Shown here: piece by piece, positions 44,011 to 53,142 of the stretch
Layout of the letters: each line of letters begins with the position of its first letter
Position numbering within the stretch: position 1 is the first letter of the stretch
From: an uncultured Prevotella sp.
Lineage (GTDB): Bacteria > Bacteroidota > Bacteroidia > Bacteroidales > Bacteroidaceae
NCBI GenBank assembly: GCA_944321295.1
Contig: CALUKU010000005.1
Coordinates: 32,393-96,392 of the forward strand
Length of the DNA stretch: 64,000 bases
Direction of reading: 5' to 3'
The notes under the pieces: model-generated
The model's input: only the letters and a program-made list of their open reading frames with translations
What the model was told of the DNA's origin: nothing
Database searches by the model: none
Made by a program: the position numbers and the translations under genes

Positions 44011-46194
44011 TTATTGCATGGCCGTAAGGTCGGTCATCAGGCGCATGTCGGTGTCGCTGACGCCGTGGGCTGTCAGGAATTCGCCGTCGTTGGCGAATTC
44101 TTTTGATATGTCGTAAGGCTTTCCGTCGGTGCTTCTTGACTTTACGAACTCCTTAAACAAAGTCACTGCGCCGGCAGTGTCGCCGGACAGCCATCGGCAG
44201 TAGCCGGCGTTGAGCTGGTCGCCGCTTTCGTATTCGGTGCTGTTGAGCAGTCTGTTATACGACTTTTCTGCCTGCGCGTATTTGCCGAGTCCCATCAGCG
44301 TCCATGCCAACACGCGTATGACGGGCATTGAGTCAGGATACTCTATGTCAAGCTTGTAAAGCAGGTTGACGGCCTCGTCGTATCTCGCAGACTTTGACAG
44401 GGCGACGCAATAGTTAAGGGCGACGGTCTTGTTTGCCGGGTCTTGTGAATAAAGCGTTCTGTAACACTCGGCCGAACGTTCGTAGCGGCCATATTCAAAG
44501 TTTGCCCGTGCGAGCAGCGACATGGCCCGTTTGTTGTCCGGCGCCGAGCATATTAGCTTGTCAAGATATTCCACCGCCTTGTCGGGACGCTTGGCGAAGT
44601 CAAGCTCATAAATGCCGTGGGCGAATAAGAGTTTGGCGTCCTGCGGGTCGTCGTAGTTCTTCAACAGCTGTTCGAGAGCTTCCTTGTTCTTATGCTTTAT
44701 CATGAAATAGCATAGCTCAGGCACGTAGTCGCGTACCTTTGTGCCGGCGAACAGCTTGTTTGATATGAACATGAAGTGCTTGTTGTCGAACGGATTGACG
44801 AGTTGGGCGCGCTGTGGGAAGAGCCTGAAGAAGCGGTACATGTCTTGCAGTATCATCCGCCTGATGTATGCAGGCTTGTGCATGTCCTCGTCGCTCATTG
44901 TCGGTCCTAACGCTTCGGCCGAGTTGAACATCTCTTTCATGTTGTCGGGCAGCTTTCCGATTATGGCCGAAACGGCAAGCGTGAATGAGTATTTGTCGCT
45001 GTCGCAGAAAGGTCCGTTGTTCAGGATGTTCACGAGCAACGGCGTATTTTTCAGGTTTTCCACGCAACTTGAAATTTCGGGATGTTCGATATAAAACGGG
45101 CAAAACCAGTTTGCAACGTTGTAAAAGAAGGCGAAGCGCTTCATCTGCGAGAAGCCGCCGAAGTAGATGTCAGAACCTGCTTTCTGCATGTTCATCATCT
45201 TCTGGAAGCTTTCCTCCATCTTTTCCATTGCCCTGTCAGACGCTCCCGGGTCTAATATGTCGGCCATGGCGTCCTCCTCTTTTTCCGTAATACCGAAGCG
45301 TGTGATGTTAAGGTTGTTGTTCTTAATCAGCTCGGGCATTATGTCGCGGCGTATGGTGTCGGCGTCCTGGTCGGTGTTTACGCAGAATATTATCTGCTTC
45401 TGCAGGTCCGCAAGTTCGCTTGCCACGTCTTTATCGTCAAGCGCATTGCCGGCAATCAGCTTAATGCTTTTGGCGTATTCGCGTTCAGCTGACAGGGCGA
45501 ACACCCATCCGATGAGCGCCCGTTGGCGAACCTTTTCGTCGCCGGTGTGAAGGTAAGTATGCAGAAGAATGTCAAACTTGTTGGCGTCAGGGTTATTCAT
45601 CGTGGCCAAAGTCAAGGCGCTTACGATAAGTTGGGCGTCGTTGGTGTCGGTCGTTGGCGACAGTAACAGCTCCTTGAAAATCGTCGCGTCGTGCTCGTTC
45701 CATTGTTTAGATACAACGATATGGCAGAACAGAGCCTGCATGAAGTCGTTATGTTTGCGGTAAAGGGCCTTGCTTTTCTCCGTGCGCTCAGGCTCAACTT
45801 CGAGTGACAGCATGGCCGCATCGGTTACGAATCCTTCCAGTTCGGCCTTTATTCCGTCGTTGTCTGGCATTTGTCTTGTGCCGGCTTTGCGTAATGTTTC
45901 AGAAAAGAAGGGCATGTTGCGCGTCTTGTAAGCCGTCAGCAGGTCGCTTGTGTAGCGGCGTAATCTTGCGGCCAACTTGGCGTAGATGTCGCCGCGTTGC
46001 GGGTCGTTGAAACCCTGCTTCATGTATCCGAGCATTAACTTGTAGTCATTCTCGATGTTCACAAGTTCTTCGTCAGACATAAGTTGCTGGTTGGCGTCGG
46101 CGATTTTGCGCACGAACCGTATGGCCTGTCCCAGCGTTCCGTTGTCCAGGCGTTTGAAAACTTCGTCGAATTGTCTTATATTATAATTGTCCAT
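44011..46194 (-). CDS. TPR-repeat protein of unknown function
   Basis: 727 residues, helical throughout, with no signal peptide. The C-terminal third (about 490-690) has tetratricopeptide repeats, e.g. FEYGRYERSAECYRTLYSQD, then ALNYCVALSKSARYDEAVNL and LMGLGKYAQAEKSYNRLL. The N-terminal two-thirds are helical repeats without a recognised family. It is a likely cytoplasmic scaffold. It follows the solute-binding lipoprotein gene with a 9-bp gap, so the two form an operon, although no shared pathway is evident. Confidence 0.75.
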   Translation of the reverse strand: MDNYNIRQFDEVFKRLDNGTLGQAIRFVRKIADANQQLMSDEELVNIENDYKLMLGYMKQGFNDPQRGDIYAKLAARLRRYTSDLLTAYKTRNMPFFSETLRKAGTRQMPDNDGIKAELEGFVTDAAMLSLEVEPERTEKSKALYRKHNDFMQALFCHIVVSKQWNEHDATIFKELLLSPTTDTNDAQLIVSALTLATMNNPDANKFDILLHTYLHTGDEKVRQRALIGWVFALSAEREYAKSIKLIAGNALDDKDVASELADLQKQIIFCVNTDQDADTIRRDIMPELIKNNNLNITRFGITEKEEDAMADILDPGASDRAMEKMEESFQKMMNMQKAGSDIYFGGFSQMKRFAFFYNVANWFCPFYIEHPEISSCVENLKNTPLLVNILNNGPFCDSDKYSFTLAVSAIIGKLPDNMKEMFNSAEALGPTMSDEDMHKPAYIRRMILQDMYRFFRLFPQRAQLVNPFDNKHFMFISNKLFAGTKVRDYVPELCYFMIKHKNKEALEQLLKNYDDPQDAKLLFAHGIYELDFAKRPDKAVEYLDKLICSAPDNKRAMSLLARANFEYGRYERSAECYRTLYSQDPANKTVALNYCVALSKSARYDEAVNLLYKLDIEYPDSMPVIRVLAWTLMGLGKYAQAEKSYNRLLNSTEYESGDQLNAGYCRWLSGDTAGAVTLFKEFVKSRSTDGKPYDISKEFANDGEFLTAHGVSDTDMRLMTDLTAMQ

Positions 46195-46203
46195 AAGTAA
46201 TCG

Positions 46204-47124
46204 TCATTTTAGCCATCTGTCTGCGGCGTCGATGTCCTTTTGCCGTGGAGCCTTGGCGTGCTCGTATCTTGTCTTAGGCAGTGCGTTGATGGTCTTATCG
46301 TCAAGTTGGTAATATTTTTTCAGTGTTGACGTGTATTTCCTTATCCCGTTCTTGTTAATAGAGTCGCAGGCGGCGTTGTATCCGCTTATGAATACGGCAA
46401 GCTGCCGGCGCCTACTTTCGTCGTTCATGGCGTTTTTGTTGAAAGCTATAACACCGAGCCGTAAGTCTTTATCGCGGCTGTCCATAAGTACGGGGTTCTT
46501 ATACAGTCTTGCCGTTGTTGCCTGTGGTTCGGGCAGGAACATTGCGTCCATCTCATTGGCGAGCAGCATTTGCAGCCTTAGGTTGATGTCGTTTATCTGT
46601 ATTTTGAACACCGTTTCGTCTTTCAGCTTGGCGCTGTCTGTTGCAAGGTCGGCAAGCAGTGCCGTTGCCGAGAATCTCGTGATGGCAATCATCTTGTCGT
46701 CAAGCTGGTTTATCCTCTTTATTCGTGCGAGGCGGTTGCTGATCAGCTGCCAACCGGCGTTTGTGGCGGCTACGTAGTCAAGGCTTACGCCCCTTTTTGC
46801 TTTCATGCGTTGTCCGCGCACGATGTCGGTTACACAGCCTTCCAGTCTTCCGTCTACCAATGCCTGGTCGCCGTCGATTTGCGAGTTGAACGGCTTTAGC
46901 CTTATGTCGGCCTTAGTGGAGTCGAACAATCCGCAGTCTTTAGCTACGTAAATAGGCAGGCAGTCCAACGTAGGCAGAACGCCGATTTTCAGCGCCAGCG
47001 AGTCTTCATGGCGCAGTTTGGCCTGTTCGGCTTGCGACATCTTCTTCAGGTCGTCATACGACGGGCCGCAGCCGGCGGTCACAGCCACGGCTAAAACCAT
47101 TAAGATGAAATATCTGATTTTCAT
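46204..47124 (-). CDS. Solute-binding lipoprotein, NMT1/SsuA-like
   Basis: 306 residues. A lipoprotein signal peptide ends VTAGC (Cys19). The mature domain starts LKIGVLPTLDCLPIYVAKDC and continues GLFDS, the usual opening of NMT1/ThiY/SsuA-type periplasmic binding proteins. Typical later blocks are DQALVDGRLEGCVTDIV and NEMDAMFLPEPQATTA. Such proteins deliver small organic ligands to an ABC importer, but no permease or ATPase gene is adjacent. The ligand is unknown. A hairpin-containing leader (47216-47306) lies upstream. Confidence 0.82.
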   Translation of the reverse strand: MKIRYFILMVLAVAVTAGCGPSYDDLKKMSQAEQAKLRHEDSLALKIGVLPTLDCLPIYVAKDCGLFDSTKADIRLKPFNSQIDGDQALVDGRLEGCVTDIVRGQRMKAKRGVSLDYVAATNAGWQLISNRLARIKRINQLDDKMIAITRFSATALLADLATDSAKLKDETVFKIQINDINLRLQMLLANEMDAMFLPEPQATTARLYKNPVLMDSRDKDLRLGVIAFNKNAMNDESRRRQLAVFISGYNAACDSINKNGIRKYTSTLKKYYQLDDKTINALPKTRYEHAKAPRQKDIDAADRWLK

Positions 47125-47215
47125 GTGTTTGCGTTAAATTCGTTAGTCGTGTCCGACAACGTTGACATGTGTCCTGTTGCGATACGGGGTTTTCAAGGCA
47201 CGCACTTTTTTCGTT

Positions 47216-47320
47216 TAAATAAAAAGGGCAGCCCTGCGTTTGAAACACGAGTCGCCCTTCCGAGTTATCATTAATGTGCGATATTAGTCGAACTGTTTTA
47301 TTTATGATGTTGCAAAGTTA
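47216..47320 (-). ncRNA. Candidate small RNA or attenuated leader
   Basis: On the minus strand TAACTTTG (47313-47320) is a -7 box. About 50 nt after the inferred start a hairpin (AAGGGC ... GCCCTT with an inner CGTGTTT/AAACG stem) ends in CTTTTTATTT at about 47217. This defines a transcript of about 90 nt. It lies just upstream of the solute-binding lipoprotein gene, so it could be an independent RNA or an attenuator. I do not recognise a known riboswitch, and no thiamine-box motif is present. Confidence 0.4.
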
Positions 47321-47329
47321 ATGATTTAT

Positions 47330-47360
47330 TTTGTAACTAAAAAAAATATTGATACTTTTG
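47330..47360 (+). promoter_or_regulatory. Promoter of radA
   Basis: TTTG (47330-47333), 19 bp, TACTTTTG (47353-47360): exact consensus, about 105 bp upstream of radA. Confidence 0.7.
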
Positions 47361-47466
47361 TATGACAAAATCAGATAACGCCTGACTCGGCCTGGCATGC
47401 GGCAACGAACCGTGCGGCAAGCTTGTTTTTTACGGTCGGTCAAGCGTCGGTATGTTTTTTATTGTT

Positions 47467-48852
47467 ATGGCAAAAGACAAGATAGCTTACGTTTGTTCCA
47501 ATTGCGGGCAAGAGTCGGCCAAGTGGATAGGCAAGTGCCCTAACTGCGGGCAATGGAACACTTTCAAGGAGATACGCGTTGCGCCGGAACCTGCGGTGCG
47601 CACTACGGCAACGTCGGTTGTGGGAAAGGGTGGCGGAAGGCCAAGCCCTTTGTTACTGCGTGACATCTCGGCAAAAGACGAGCCGCGCATCGACATGTGC
47701 GACGGCGAATTGAATCGCGTGCTCGGCGGCGGCCTTGTGCCCGGTTCTATAGTCTTGCTTGGCGGTGAGCCGGGTATTGGCAAGAGCACGCTTGTCCTGC
47801 AAACCGTGTTGGCCTTGCCGGGACGCATATTATACGTCAGCGGTGAGGAGAGCGCACACCAGCTTAAGATGCGTGCCGAGAGGCTGTTGCCCGCCGGCAA
47901 GCAGTCATCTGACGGTTGCATGATTTTGTGTGACACGTCGTTGGAGGACATCTTCAAGAACGTTAGCGAGGTGAAGCCTGACATCGTAATCATCGACTCG
48001 ATACAGACAATCAGCACAGACAGCGTTGACAGCTCGCCCGGAAGCGTGGCTCAGGTGCGTGAGTGCGCAACGGCGTTGCTGCGTTTTGCCAAGTCGAGCG
48101 GTGTGCCCGTCATCCTGATAGGCCATATTAATAAGGAAGGCACGCTGGCGGGGCCTAAGATTCTCGAGCACATCGTTGACACCGTGATACAGTTTGAGGG
48201 CGACCAGCATTACATGTATCGCATCCTTCGGTCTACTAAAAACCGTTTCGGCAGCACGTCGGAGCTTGGCATTTACGAGATGTGCCAGAACGGACTGCGC
48301 CAGGTGGGCAATCCGTCGGAACTGTTGCTCACCCAAGACCACGACGGACTTAGCGGCATAGCTATATCGTCGGCCATCGAAGGCGTGCGTCCGTTTCTCG
48401 TCGAAACGCAGGCGCTTGTGTCGTCGGCCGCTTACGGAACGCCGCAGCGCAGCGCCACGGGCTTCGACCAAAGGCGCCTTAACATGCTGCTGGCCGTGCT
48501 CGAGAAGCGTGTCGGATTCAAGCTCATGCAGAAGGACGTATTCCTTAATATTGCCGGCGGACTGCGCGTCACCGACATGGCGATGGACCTCAGCGTGATA
48601 GCGGCTGTGCTCTCGAGCAACGTCGACACGGCGATAGAACCCGGCTGGTGCATGGCCGGCGAGGTGGGACTTAGCGGCGAGGTGCGCCCCGTAAGCCGCA
48701 TCGAACAGCGCATAGCCGAGGCCGAGAAGCTCGGCTTCACGCACATAATCGTGCCGAAATACAACATGCAGGGCATTTCAAAGAAGAAGTTCAACATCGA
48801 GCTTGTGCCCGTGCGCAAGGTCGAGGAGGCCTTAAGGGCGTTGTTCGGATGA
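47467..48852 (+). CDS. radA: DNA repair protein RadA (branch-migration helicase)
   Basis: About 461 residues from ATG 47467. The N-terminal zinc finger YVCSNCGQESAKWIGKCPNC (about 8-27) is followed by Walker A GGEPGIGKST (about 99-108), the RadA-specific STKNRFGSTSE (about 254-264) and a C-terminal Lon-like domain (LNIAGGLRVTDMAMDLSV; GEVGLSGEVRPV). RadA drives branch migration during homologous recombination. The upstream in-frame ATG at 47452 is not supported by family alignment. A long terminator hairpin follows. Confidence 0.97.
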   Translation: MAKDKIAYVCSNCGQESAKWIGKCPNCGQWNTFKEIRVAPEPAVRTTATSVVGKGGGRPSPLLLRDISAKDEPRIDMCDGELNRVLGGGLVPGSIVLLGGEPGIGKSTLVLQTVLALPGRILYVSGEESAHQLKMRAERLLPAGKQSSDGCMILCDTSLEDIFKNVSEVKPDIVIIDSIQTISTDSVDSSPGSVAQVRECATALLRFAKSSGVPVILIGHINKEGTLAGPKILEHIVDTVIQFEGDQHYMYRILRSTKNRFGSTSELGIYEMCQNGLRQVGNPSELLLTQDHDGLSGIAISSAIEGVRPFLVETQALVSSAAYGTPQRSATGFDQRRLNMLLAVLEKRVGFKLMQKDVFLNIAGGLRVTDMAMDLSVIAAVLSSNVDTAIEPGWCMAGEVGLSGEVRPVSRIEQRIAEAEKLGFTHIIVPKYNMQGISKKKFNIELVPVRKVEEALRALFG

Positions 48853-48877
48853 GGCTTTGACTTGTCATTAGTATAGA

Positions 48878-48936
48878 AAAAGGTAACGCCATGGCGTGTG
48901 GTTTTAACACAACGTCATGGCGTTACCTTTTTAATT
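48878..48936. terminator. Terminator between radA and the TlpA-like gene
   Basis: AAAAAGGTAACGCCATG pairs with CATGGCGTTACCTTTTT; strong on both strands. Confidence 0.8.
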
Positions 48937-48956
48937 TCCGGTTATGATTACTGTTT

Positions 48957-49523
48957 CTATTGTTTCTGTTGCCCTAAACGTGCGGCAATGGCGGCTTCGA
49001 GCTGTTCGCCGCGCAAGCCCGCGTCAACGACGCGCCCCTGCCGGTCTACGATTATCGTGAACGGAATGGCCTGTATGCCGTACATCTGTGCGGCGGCGTT
49101 GTGCCATCCTTGCAGGTCTGACAGTTGCAGCCATTCCATGCCCATCGAGCTTACCGCGCTTGTCCACTGCTCACGGTCTTCGTCGAGCGACACGCCTATT
49201 ATGCCCAGCCCCTTATCCTTATACTTATTATAAGTGTTCACAAGGTTCGGCATTTCCTGCCTGCACGGGCCGCACCAGCTCGCCCAAAAGTCGACGACCG
49301 TTATTTCGTGCTTGGCGAACTCGTCGGTTACAGCCACCTGGTTGCCGTCGATGTCGGCCATGGTGAAGTCAATCTTGAACTCCTCCTGTCGGCTGGCGGT
49401 CTGCTCCGTTGTTTCGGATTGTTCGGCAGGCTGTCCGCCTTCGCGGTTGCCGTTGCCCGGCTTGCAGGCGGCCAATGCTATGGCTATTAAGGTGGCCGTC
49501 AACGGCCATTGGCGCAGTTTCAT
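48957..49523 (-). CDS. TlpA/ResA-type thioredoxin lipoprotein
   Basis: 188 residues. The lipobox IALAAC puts the lipidated residue at Cys20. A Gln/Glu-rich linker (21-50) follows. The thioredoxin-like domain carries FWASWCGPCRQEMPNL (Cys84 and Cys87), GVSLDEDREQW and the cis-Pro block GIQAIPFTIIVD. Such proteins reduce disulfides in the periplasm, e.g. for cytochrome c maturation or oxidative defence. prs is 55 bp upstream on the same strand and may be co-transcribed. Confidence 0.9.
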   Translation of the reverse strand: MKLRQWPLTATLIAIALAACKPGNGNREGGQPAEQSETTEQTASRQEEFKIDFTMADIDGNQVAVTDEFAKHEITVVDFWASWCGPCRQEMPNLVNTYNKYKDKGLGIIGVSLDEDREQWTSAVSSMGMEWLQLSDLQGWHNAAAQMYGIQAIPFTIIVDRQGRVVDAGLRGEQLEAAIAARLGQQKQ

Positions 49524-49578
49524 GTTCTTGTTTGCGGTTTTAGGGCGTTATGTATCGTTCGGGTGCAACGCACATGCG

Positions 49579-50517
49579 TTACACGAGGTATTGCGAGCTG
49601 ATACTCTCGTTGTTTACGACACGGCGGATTGTTTCGGCAAACATGTCGGCAACGGAGAGCTGCTTAACCTTTGCGCAACGGTTAGAGTAGGGTATGGAGT
49701 CGGTGAACACCATCTCTTCGAGCGCAGACTTCTGTATTCTCTCGCTTGCGGGACCGCTCATCACGCAGTGCGATGCGCATGCCCTCACGCTCACGGCTCC
49801 AGCCTCCTTCATTATGTCGGCGGCCTTGGTTATAGTTCCGGCCGTGTCAACCATGTCGTCGATGATGACAACGTTCTTGCCCTTCACGTCGCCGATTATC
49901 TGCATGCTTTCAACCACGTTCGCCCTGGCGCGTGTCTTGTTGCAGAGCACGAGCGGACAGCCCAAGTATTTTGCGTAGGTGTTGGCGCGCTTGCTGCCGC
50001 CTACGTCGGGCGAGGCGATGACGATGTCGTCGAGCTTGAGGCTCTGCAGGTAGGGCAGGATTACGCCCGAGGCGTAAAGGTGGTCAACGGGAACGTCGAA
50101 GAAGCCCTGTATCTGGTCTGCGTGCAGGTCCATGGTGATCAGGCGGTCAATGCCTGCCACGCGCAGCAGGTCGGCCACGAGCTTGGCACCGATGCTTACG
50201 CGGGGTTTATCCTTGCGGTCCTGGCGCGCCCATCCGAAGTAAGGTATCACGGCGTTGATACTCTTTGCCGAGGCCCTTTTGGCTGCGTCAATCATGAGCA
50301 GCAGCTCCATGAGGTTGTCAGAGTTTGGGAAAGTGCTCTGTACGAGGAACACGTCGCGTCCGCGGATTGACTCCTCGTATGACACGGCAAACTCGCCGTC
50401 AGAGAATTTTGTGATTAGCAGGTTGCCGAGAGGGCAGCCAAGACTGTTGCAGATTTTTTCCGCCAGGTATCTCGTGTTAGTGCCCGAGAATACCATGAAA
50501 GAGTTTTTTTCGCTCAT
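49579..50517 (-). CDS. prs: Ribose-phosphate pyrophosphokinase
   Basis: 312 residues. Blocks seen are FSGTNTRYLAEKICNSLG, PYFGWARQDRK (ATP site), the flexible-loop and Mg-binding DLHADQIQGFF, and the PRPP-binding VVIIDDMVDTAGT (about 222-234). It makes PRPP from ribose-5-phosphate and ATP for purines, pyrimidines, histidine and tryptophan. In this window PRPP also feeds the PurF-like enzyme. Confidence 0.97.
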   Translation of the reverse strand: MSEKNSFMVFSGTNTRYLAEKICNSLGCPLGNLLITKFSDGEFAVSYEESIRGRDVFLVQSTFPNSDNLMELLLMIDAAKRASAKSINAVIPYFGWARQDRKDKPRVSIGAKLVADLLRVAGIDRLITMDLHADQIQGFFDVPVDHLYASGVILPYLQSLKLDDIVIASPDVGGSKRANTYAKYLGCPLVLCNKTRARANVVESMQIIGDVKGKNVVIIDDMVDTAGTITKAADIMKEAGAVSVRACASHCVMSGPASERIQKSALEEMVFTDSIPYSNRCAKVKQLSVADMFAETIRRVVNNESISSQYLV

Positions 50518-50555
50518 TGTGCCTTTTTGATATTAATGTTTTTATGATCTTAGTC

Positions 50556-51143
50556 TTAAGATACGGCCTTTCTAAGTTTCTCGAAGTGGCTTATCAGGTC
50601 TTTATAGTCAAGCTCGTTGTGGATGTCGAACTTGTCCCATACGTCTTCGCACACCACCACGCCGCCGAAGCCCAGCTCGCGTGCCAGTCCGATGTTGTCG
50701 AGGCTTACGCCGCCGAGCGCGTACACGTGCTTGTCGATAAGTCCCTGCCGTGCGGCCTCTTCAAGGGCGGCACGTTCCATGCCACCGCGGCCGAAGGCGT
50801 TGGCCAGGAACACGTATTCGGCCTTTTTCTTCATGGCCGGCAGGTCGGCCGTGTCGTAGCATGTGCGGCTGAAGCGGCCCTTGTAGCCTTCGGGCAGGGC
50901 GGCCGCCCGGTCGTCGATGTGTATGCCGGCCAGGCCGTATTCGCTCTTCAGGTAATAGTGCCCGTGCACGGTTATCTTAGGGTAAGCACGCTCGGGCAGC
51001 AGCGACAGCAGGCGCTCCGAATACATGGGCGGCGCACCCGGCTTTGACAGGTGCAGGTCGTCCATGCCTTCTTCAAAGAGGGCCGTCAGTATCTTGTCTT
51101 CTTCGACGAAGAAGGCAGGCTGTGTCATGATAACGAGCTTCAT
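50556..51143 (-). CDS. ThiE/TenI-like thiamine phosphate synthase family protein
   Basis: 195 residues. The fold signature of the ThiE/TenI group is visible: MKLVIMTQPAFFVEED, ITVHGHYYLKSEYGLAGIHI, EYVFLANAFGRGG and YALGGVSLDNI near the phosphate site. Several active-site residues of true ThiE (such as the VGxDGxHLGQ block) are only partly matched. It may be TenI-like or have a different substrate. No other thiamine genes are adjacent. A TACATTTG box lies at 51168-51175 (minus). Confidence 0.8.
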   Translation of the reverse strand: MKLVIMTQPAFFVEEDKILTALFEEGMDDLHLSKPGAPPMYSERLLSLLPERAYPKITVHGHYYLKSEYGLAGIHIDDRAAALPEGYKGRFSRTCYDTADLPAMKKKAEYVFLANAFGRGGMERAALEEAARQGLIDKHVYALGGVSLDNIGLARELGFGGVVVCEDVWDKFDIHNELDYKDLISHFEKLRKAVS

Positions 51144-51167
51144 CGCTTATTTGCTTCTTTCGAATTG

Positions 51168-51198
51168 CAAATGTATGAATTTTTTGCTAAATGCGCAA
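51168..51198 (-). promoter_or_regulatory. Promoter of the ThiE-like gene
   Basis: TACATTTG (51168-51175, minus) with TTG 20 bp upstream. Confidence 0.6.
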
Positions 51199-51327
51199 CC
51201 CGTTTGTAATAAAGTTGCTTCATTTACGTCAAAATAGGTCATGCCGGGCCGTCGCGGGTGCCTCTGCCGTTGAGGGCGTTTTGGCGGCATAGGCTGTTAG
51301 AGGTGGTGCCCTTAGGGTTGCAGGAAG

Positions 51328-51650
51328 GGTTTATCCGTAGTTTGGGTGGATTATAACGGACTATTCTTTTACATTCGTTTCGTAATATTGTTTTGTGCCA
51401 TTCTGACGACAACAGCAGTGGACATCCTCTTCCAAGTGAGGCTCTCGGTAACCCGTCATCCCGGACTTGATCCTGGAACCAGACGAATACACCCTCAAAT
51501 CGCCAACGTTGCTGCATACAACTGGTTCCCGGATCAAGTCCGGGATGACGGGTTACCGAGAGCCTCGCTTGGATGAGGGTGTACTTATAAATCAAGAGGA
51601 TATGTTTGGACGGTGCCAACATATTCATACAAAAGATTTGCGGATGAACC
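51328..51650. repeat. Family A element, copy 3
   Basis: Ends GGTTTATCCG (51328) and CGGATGAACC (51650) correspond to those of copy 2. The core 51423-51579 is a palindrome with long arms (CGGTAACCCGTCATCCCGG and complement). The loop shares TCGCCAACGTTGCTGCAT with copy 2. Reading frames across it are by-products. Confidence 0.75.
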
Positions 51651-51742
51651 TTAATAGGCCGCCTTTCGTGCGGCGAAAGGTTACCTTTTGCACGCTAAAA
51701 GGTGACCTTTTACAGCGTAAAAAGCCGCCTTTTGTAACGTGT
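51651..51742 (+). repeat. 22-bp phased array, site 5
   Basis: Cores GGCCGCC, GGTTACC, GGTGACC and AGCCGCC begin at 51657, 51679, 51701 and 51723: exact 22-bp steps, each core followed by TTT. The first starts 7 bp after the family A end, as at site 4. Confidence 0.7.
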
Positions 51743-51812
51743 TGATTATCAGCTTATTATTGATGTGGGTTGACTCGCCTGTTTAAGCGTGCCGTTAATG
51801 GCTTTTCGTGGG

Positions 51813-52508
51813 TTACAGATAGAAATCTTTCGTGAGGTCGGCATACCAACATGAGCGCGACATGTCGTCGTTGTTAAGGCAGTGTTCCTCTTCGATTATG
51901 TCAGTCGCCGGCCGCTTGCCGTATTCCAGCAGCCAGCGGCTTACGGGCTTTCGGGCCAACGTGCGTATGCCGCACGTGCGCCTCGGAAACAGTCCGGCGA
52001 AGGCCGCTTCGGCGTCAAACTCGCTGCGGCATGTTGCTGGTATCACCACCGACATCACCCCGTCGGCACCGAGCAGGCGTGCGGCGTGCTTGAAAAGGTC
52101 GGCAAAGGGCAGCGTTGCGGCGCAGCGCGCCATGGTTCGTTGGGCCGTCTTGCTGGCCGGAGTGGCGGCGTAAAACGGCGGATTGCACACGATGGCGTCA
52201 AACTGTTCATCGGCTGCGAAGTCCTGCAAGGCCGTTTCCTCCACGCTTATCCTTTCGGCGAAAGGCGAGCGTAAGGCGTTCTCACGTGCCTGTAAGCAGG
52301 CGTCAGGCTCGATGTCTATTGCCGTTACGTGCGCCGTTGGATATCTTTGCGCCATCATAAGGGCTATCAGTCCCGAGCCCGTGCCGATGTCGAGCACGCG
52401 CCGTCCGCCCTCGGCCCACGCCCCGAGCAGCACGCCGTCGGTGCCCACTTTCATGGCGCACAAGGCATGATTTACCGTAAAACGCTTGAATGTAAAACCG
52501 CTTGACAT
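51813..52508 (-). CDS. trmN6: tRNA1(Val) (adenine(37)-N6)-methyltransferase
   Basis: 231 residues. The SAM-binding motif I is VLDIGTGSGLIALMMAQR (about 39-56), motif II is VTAIDIEPDA, and the N6-adenine catalytic motif is NPPFYA (about 109-114). The N-terminal block FTVNHALCAMKVGTDGVLLGAW in parts is typical of the YfiC/TrmN6 group. It should methylate A37 of tRNA-Val. It is monocistronic with a TAAATTTG box at 52555-52562 (minus). Confidence 0.92.
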   Translation of the reverse strand: MSSGFTFKRFTVNHALCAMKVGTDGVLLGAWAEGGRRVLDIGTGSGLIALMMAQRYPTAHVTAIDIEPDACLQARENALRSPFAERISVEETALQDFAADEQFDAIVCNPPFYAATPASKTAQRTMARCAATLPFADLFKHAARLLGADGVMSVVIPATCRSEFDAEAAFAGLFPRRTCGIRTLARKPVSRWLLEYGKRPATDIIEEEHCLNNDDMSRSCWYADLTKDFYL

Positions 52509-52554
52509 ATACTGAAAATTTAAAAAAAGAAAGCGAAAAATCTGTTTGTACGTG

Positions 52555-52562
52555 CAAATTTA
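52555..52562 (-). promoter_or_regulatory. Promoter -7 box of trmN6
   Basis: TAAATTTG on the minus strand, 47 bp upstream of the start. Confidence 0.5.
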
Positions 52563-52621
52563 GTGAAATTCAGTCATATGTCAAAATATTACATTTCGCA
52601 AGGCTTGCGGAAGCTTATTGC

Positions 52622-52652
52622 TTTGACCGTTGAAACAAATAATATATCTTTG
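52622..52652 (+). promoter_or_regulatory. Strong promoter of the repeat-protein locus
   Basis: TTTG (52622-52625), 19 bp, TATCTTTG (52645-52652): exact consensus. The first long gene starts about 550 bp downstream, so the leader is unusually long. Confidence 0.7.
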
Positions 52653-52679
52653 CCACACGAACAAAATAAACCAACAATT

Positions 52680-52757
52680 ATGAAACAAACCATCACAACA
52701 CATAATATACGAGATAAAAATCTGCTGTTGCCTGTTTCATATCCGGCAAAAAGCTGA
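52680..52757 (+). CDS. Possible 25-residue leader peptide
   Basis: ATG 52680 begins a short frame, MKQTITTHNIRDKNLLLPVS, then YPAKS and stop, 28 nt after the -7 box. It is the first frame on the transcript and could be a leader peptide. Nothing else supports translation. Confidence 0.3.
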   Translation: MKQTITTHNIRDKNLLLPVSYPAKS

Positions 52758-52974
52758 ACGCCCTGCAACTTTTCACGCAAAACCTTGCAGATGTTGCCGA
52801 AAGCAGTATATTTGCCGTGCCGCTATCCAAGCAGGGGTTTGCAAAACCTAACGCACGGACGGCGGCTATATATGAAAAAGGCGTTTATTAAACGCTTTGT
52901 CTTGACGCTTCGAAACTTCGCAACTTTCAGGTATAGTCAAGAACAAGGCAACAGTAGATGTCCTACGTGGTATG

Positions 52975-53142
52975 TATTCACTCCATATCATATCTTCACG
53001 CCTTTCCGGCGTGAAGCATATTGGTGTAAACATATCCGGCGTGGGGTCTCTGCGTTGCTCGTTCTACTATACCGGGCAATGCGAAGGCCTCGAAGCGTGG
53101 ACGGGCGAACAGTAAGAACTCCCACGCTTTATTTATTTGAAT
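52975..53142. ncRNA. Structured leader or conserved hairpin element
   Basis: Three hairpins in order: TTCACGCC/GGCGTGAA (52997-53019), GCGTTGC/GCAATGC (about 53052-53083) and AAGCGTGG/CCCACGCTT (about 53094-53132). The stretch sits between a strong promoter and the repeat-protein gene. From memory a similar sequence is scattered in other Bacteroidales genomes, but I cannot check this. A reading frame through it (52785-53219) is not credible as a protein. Confidence 0.4.
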
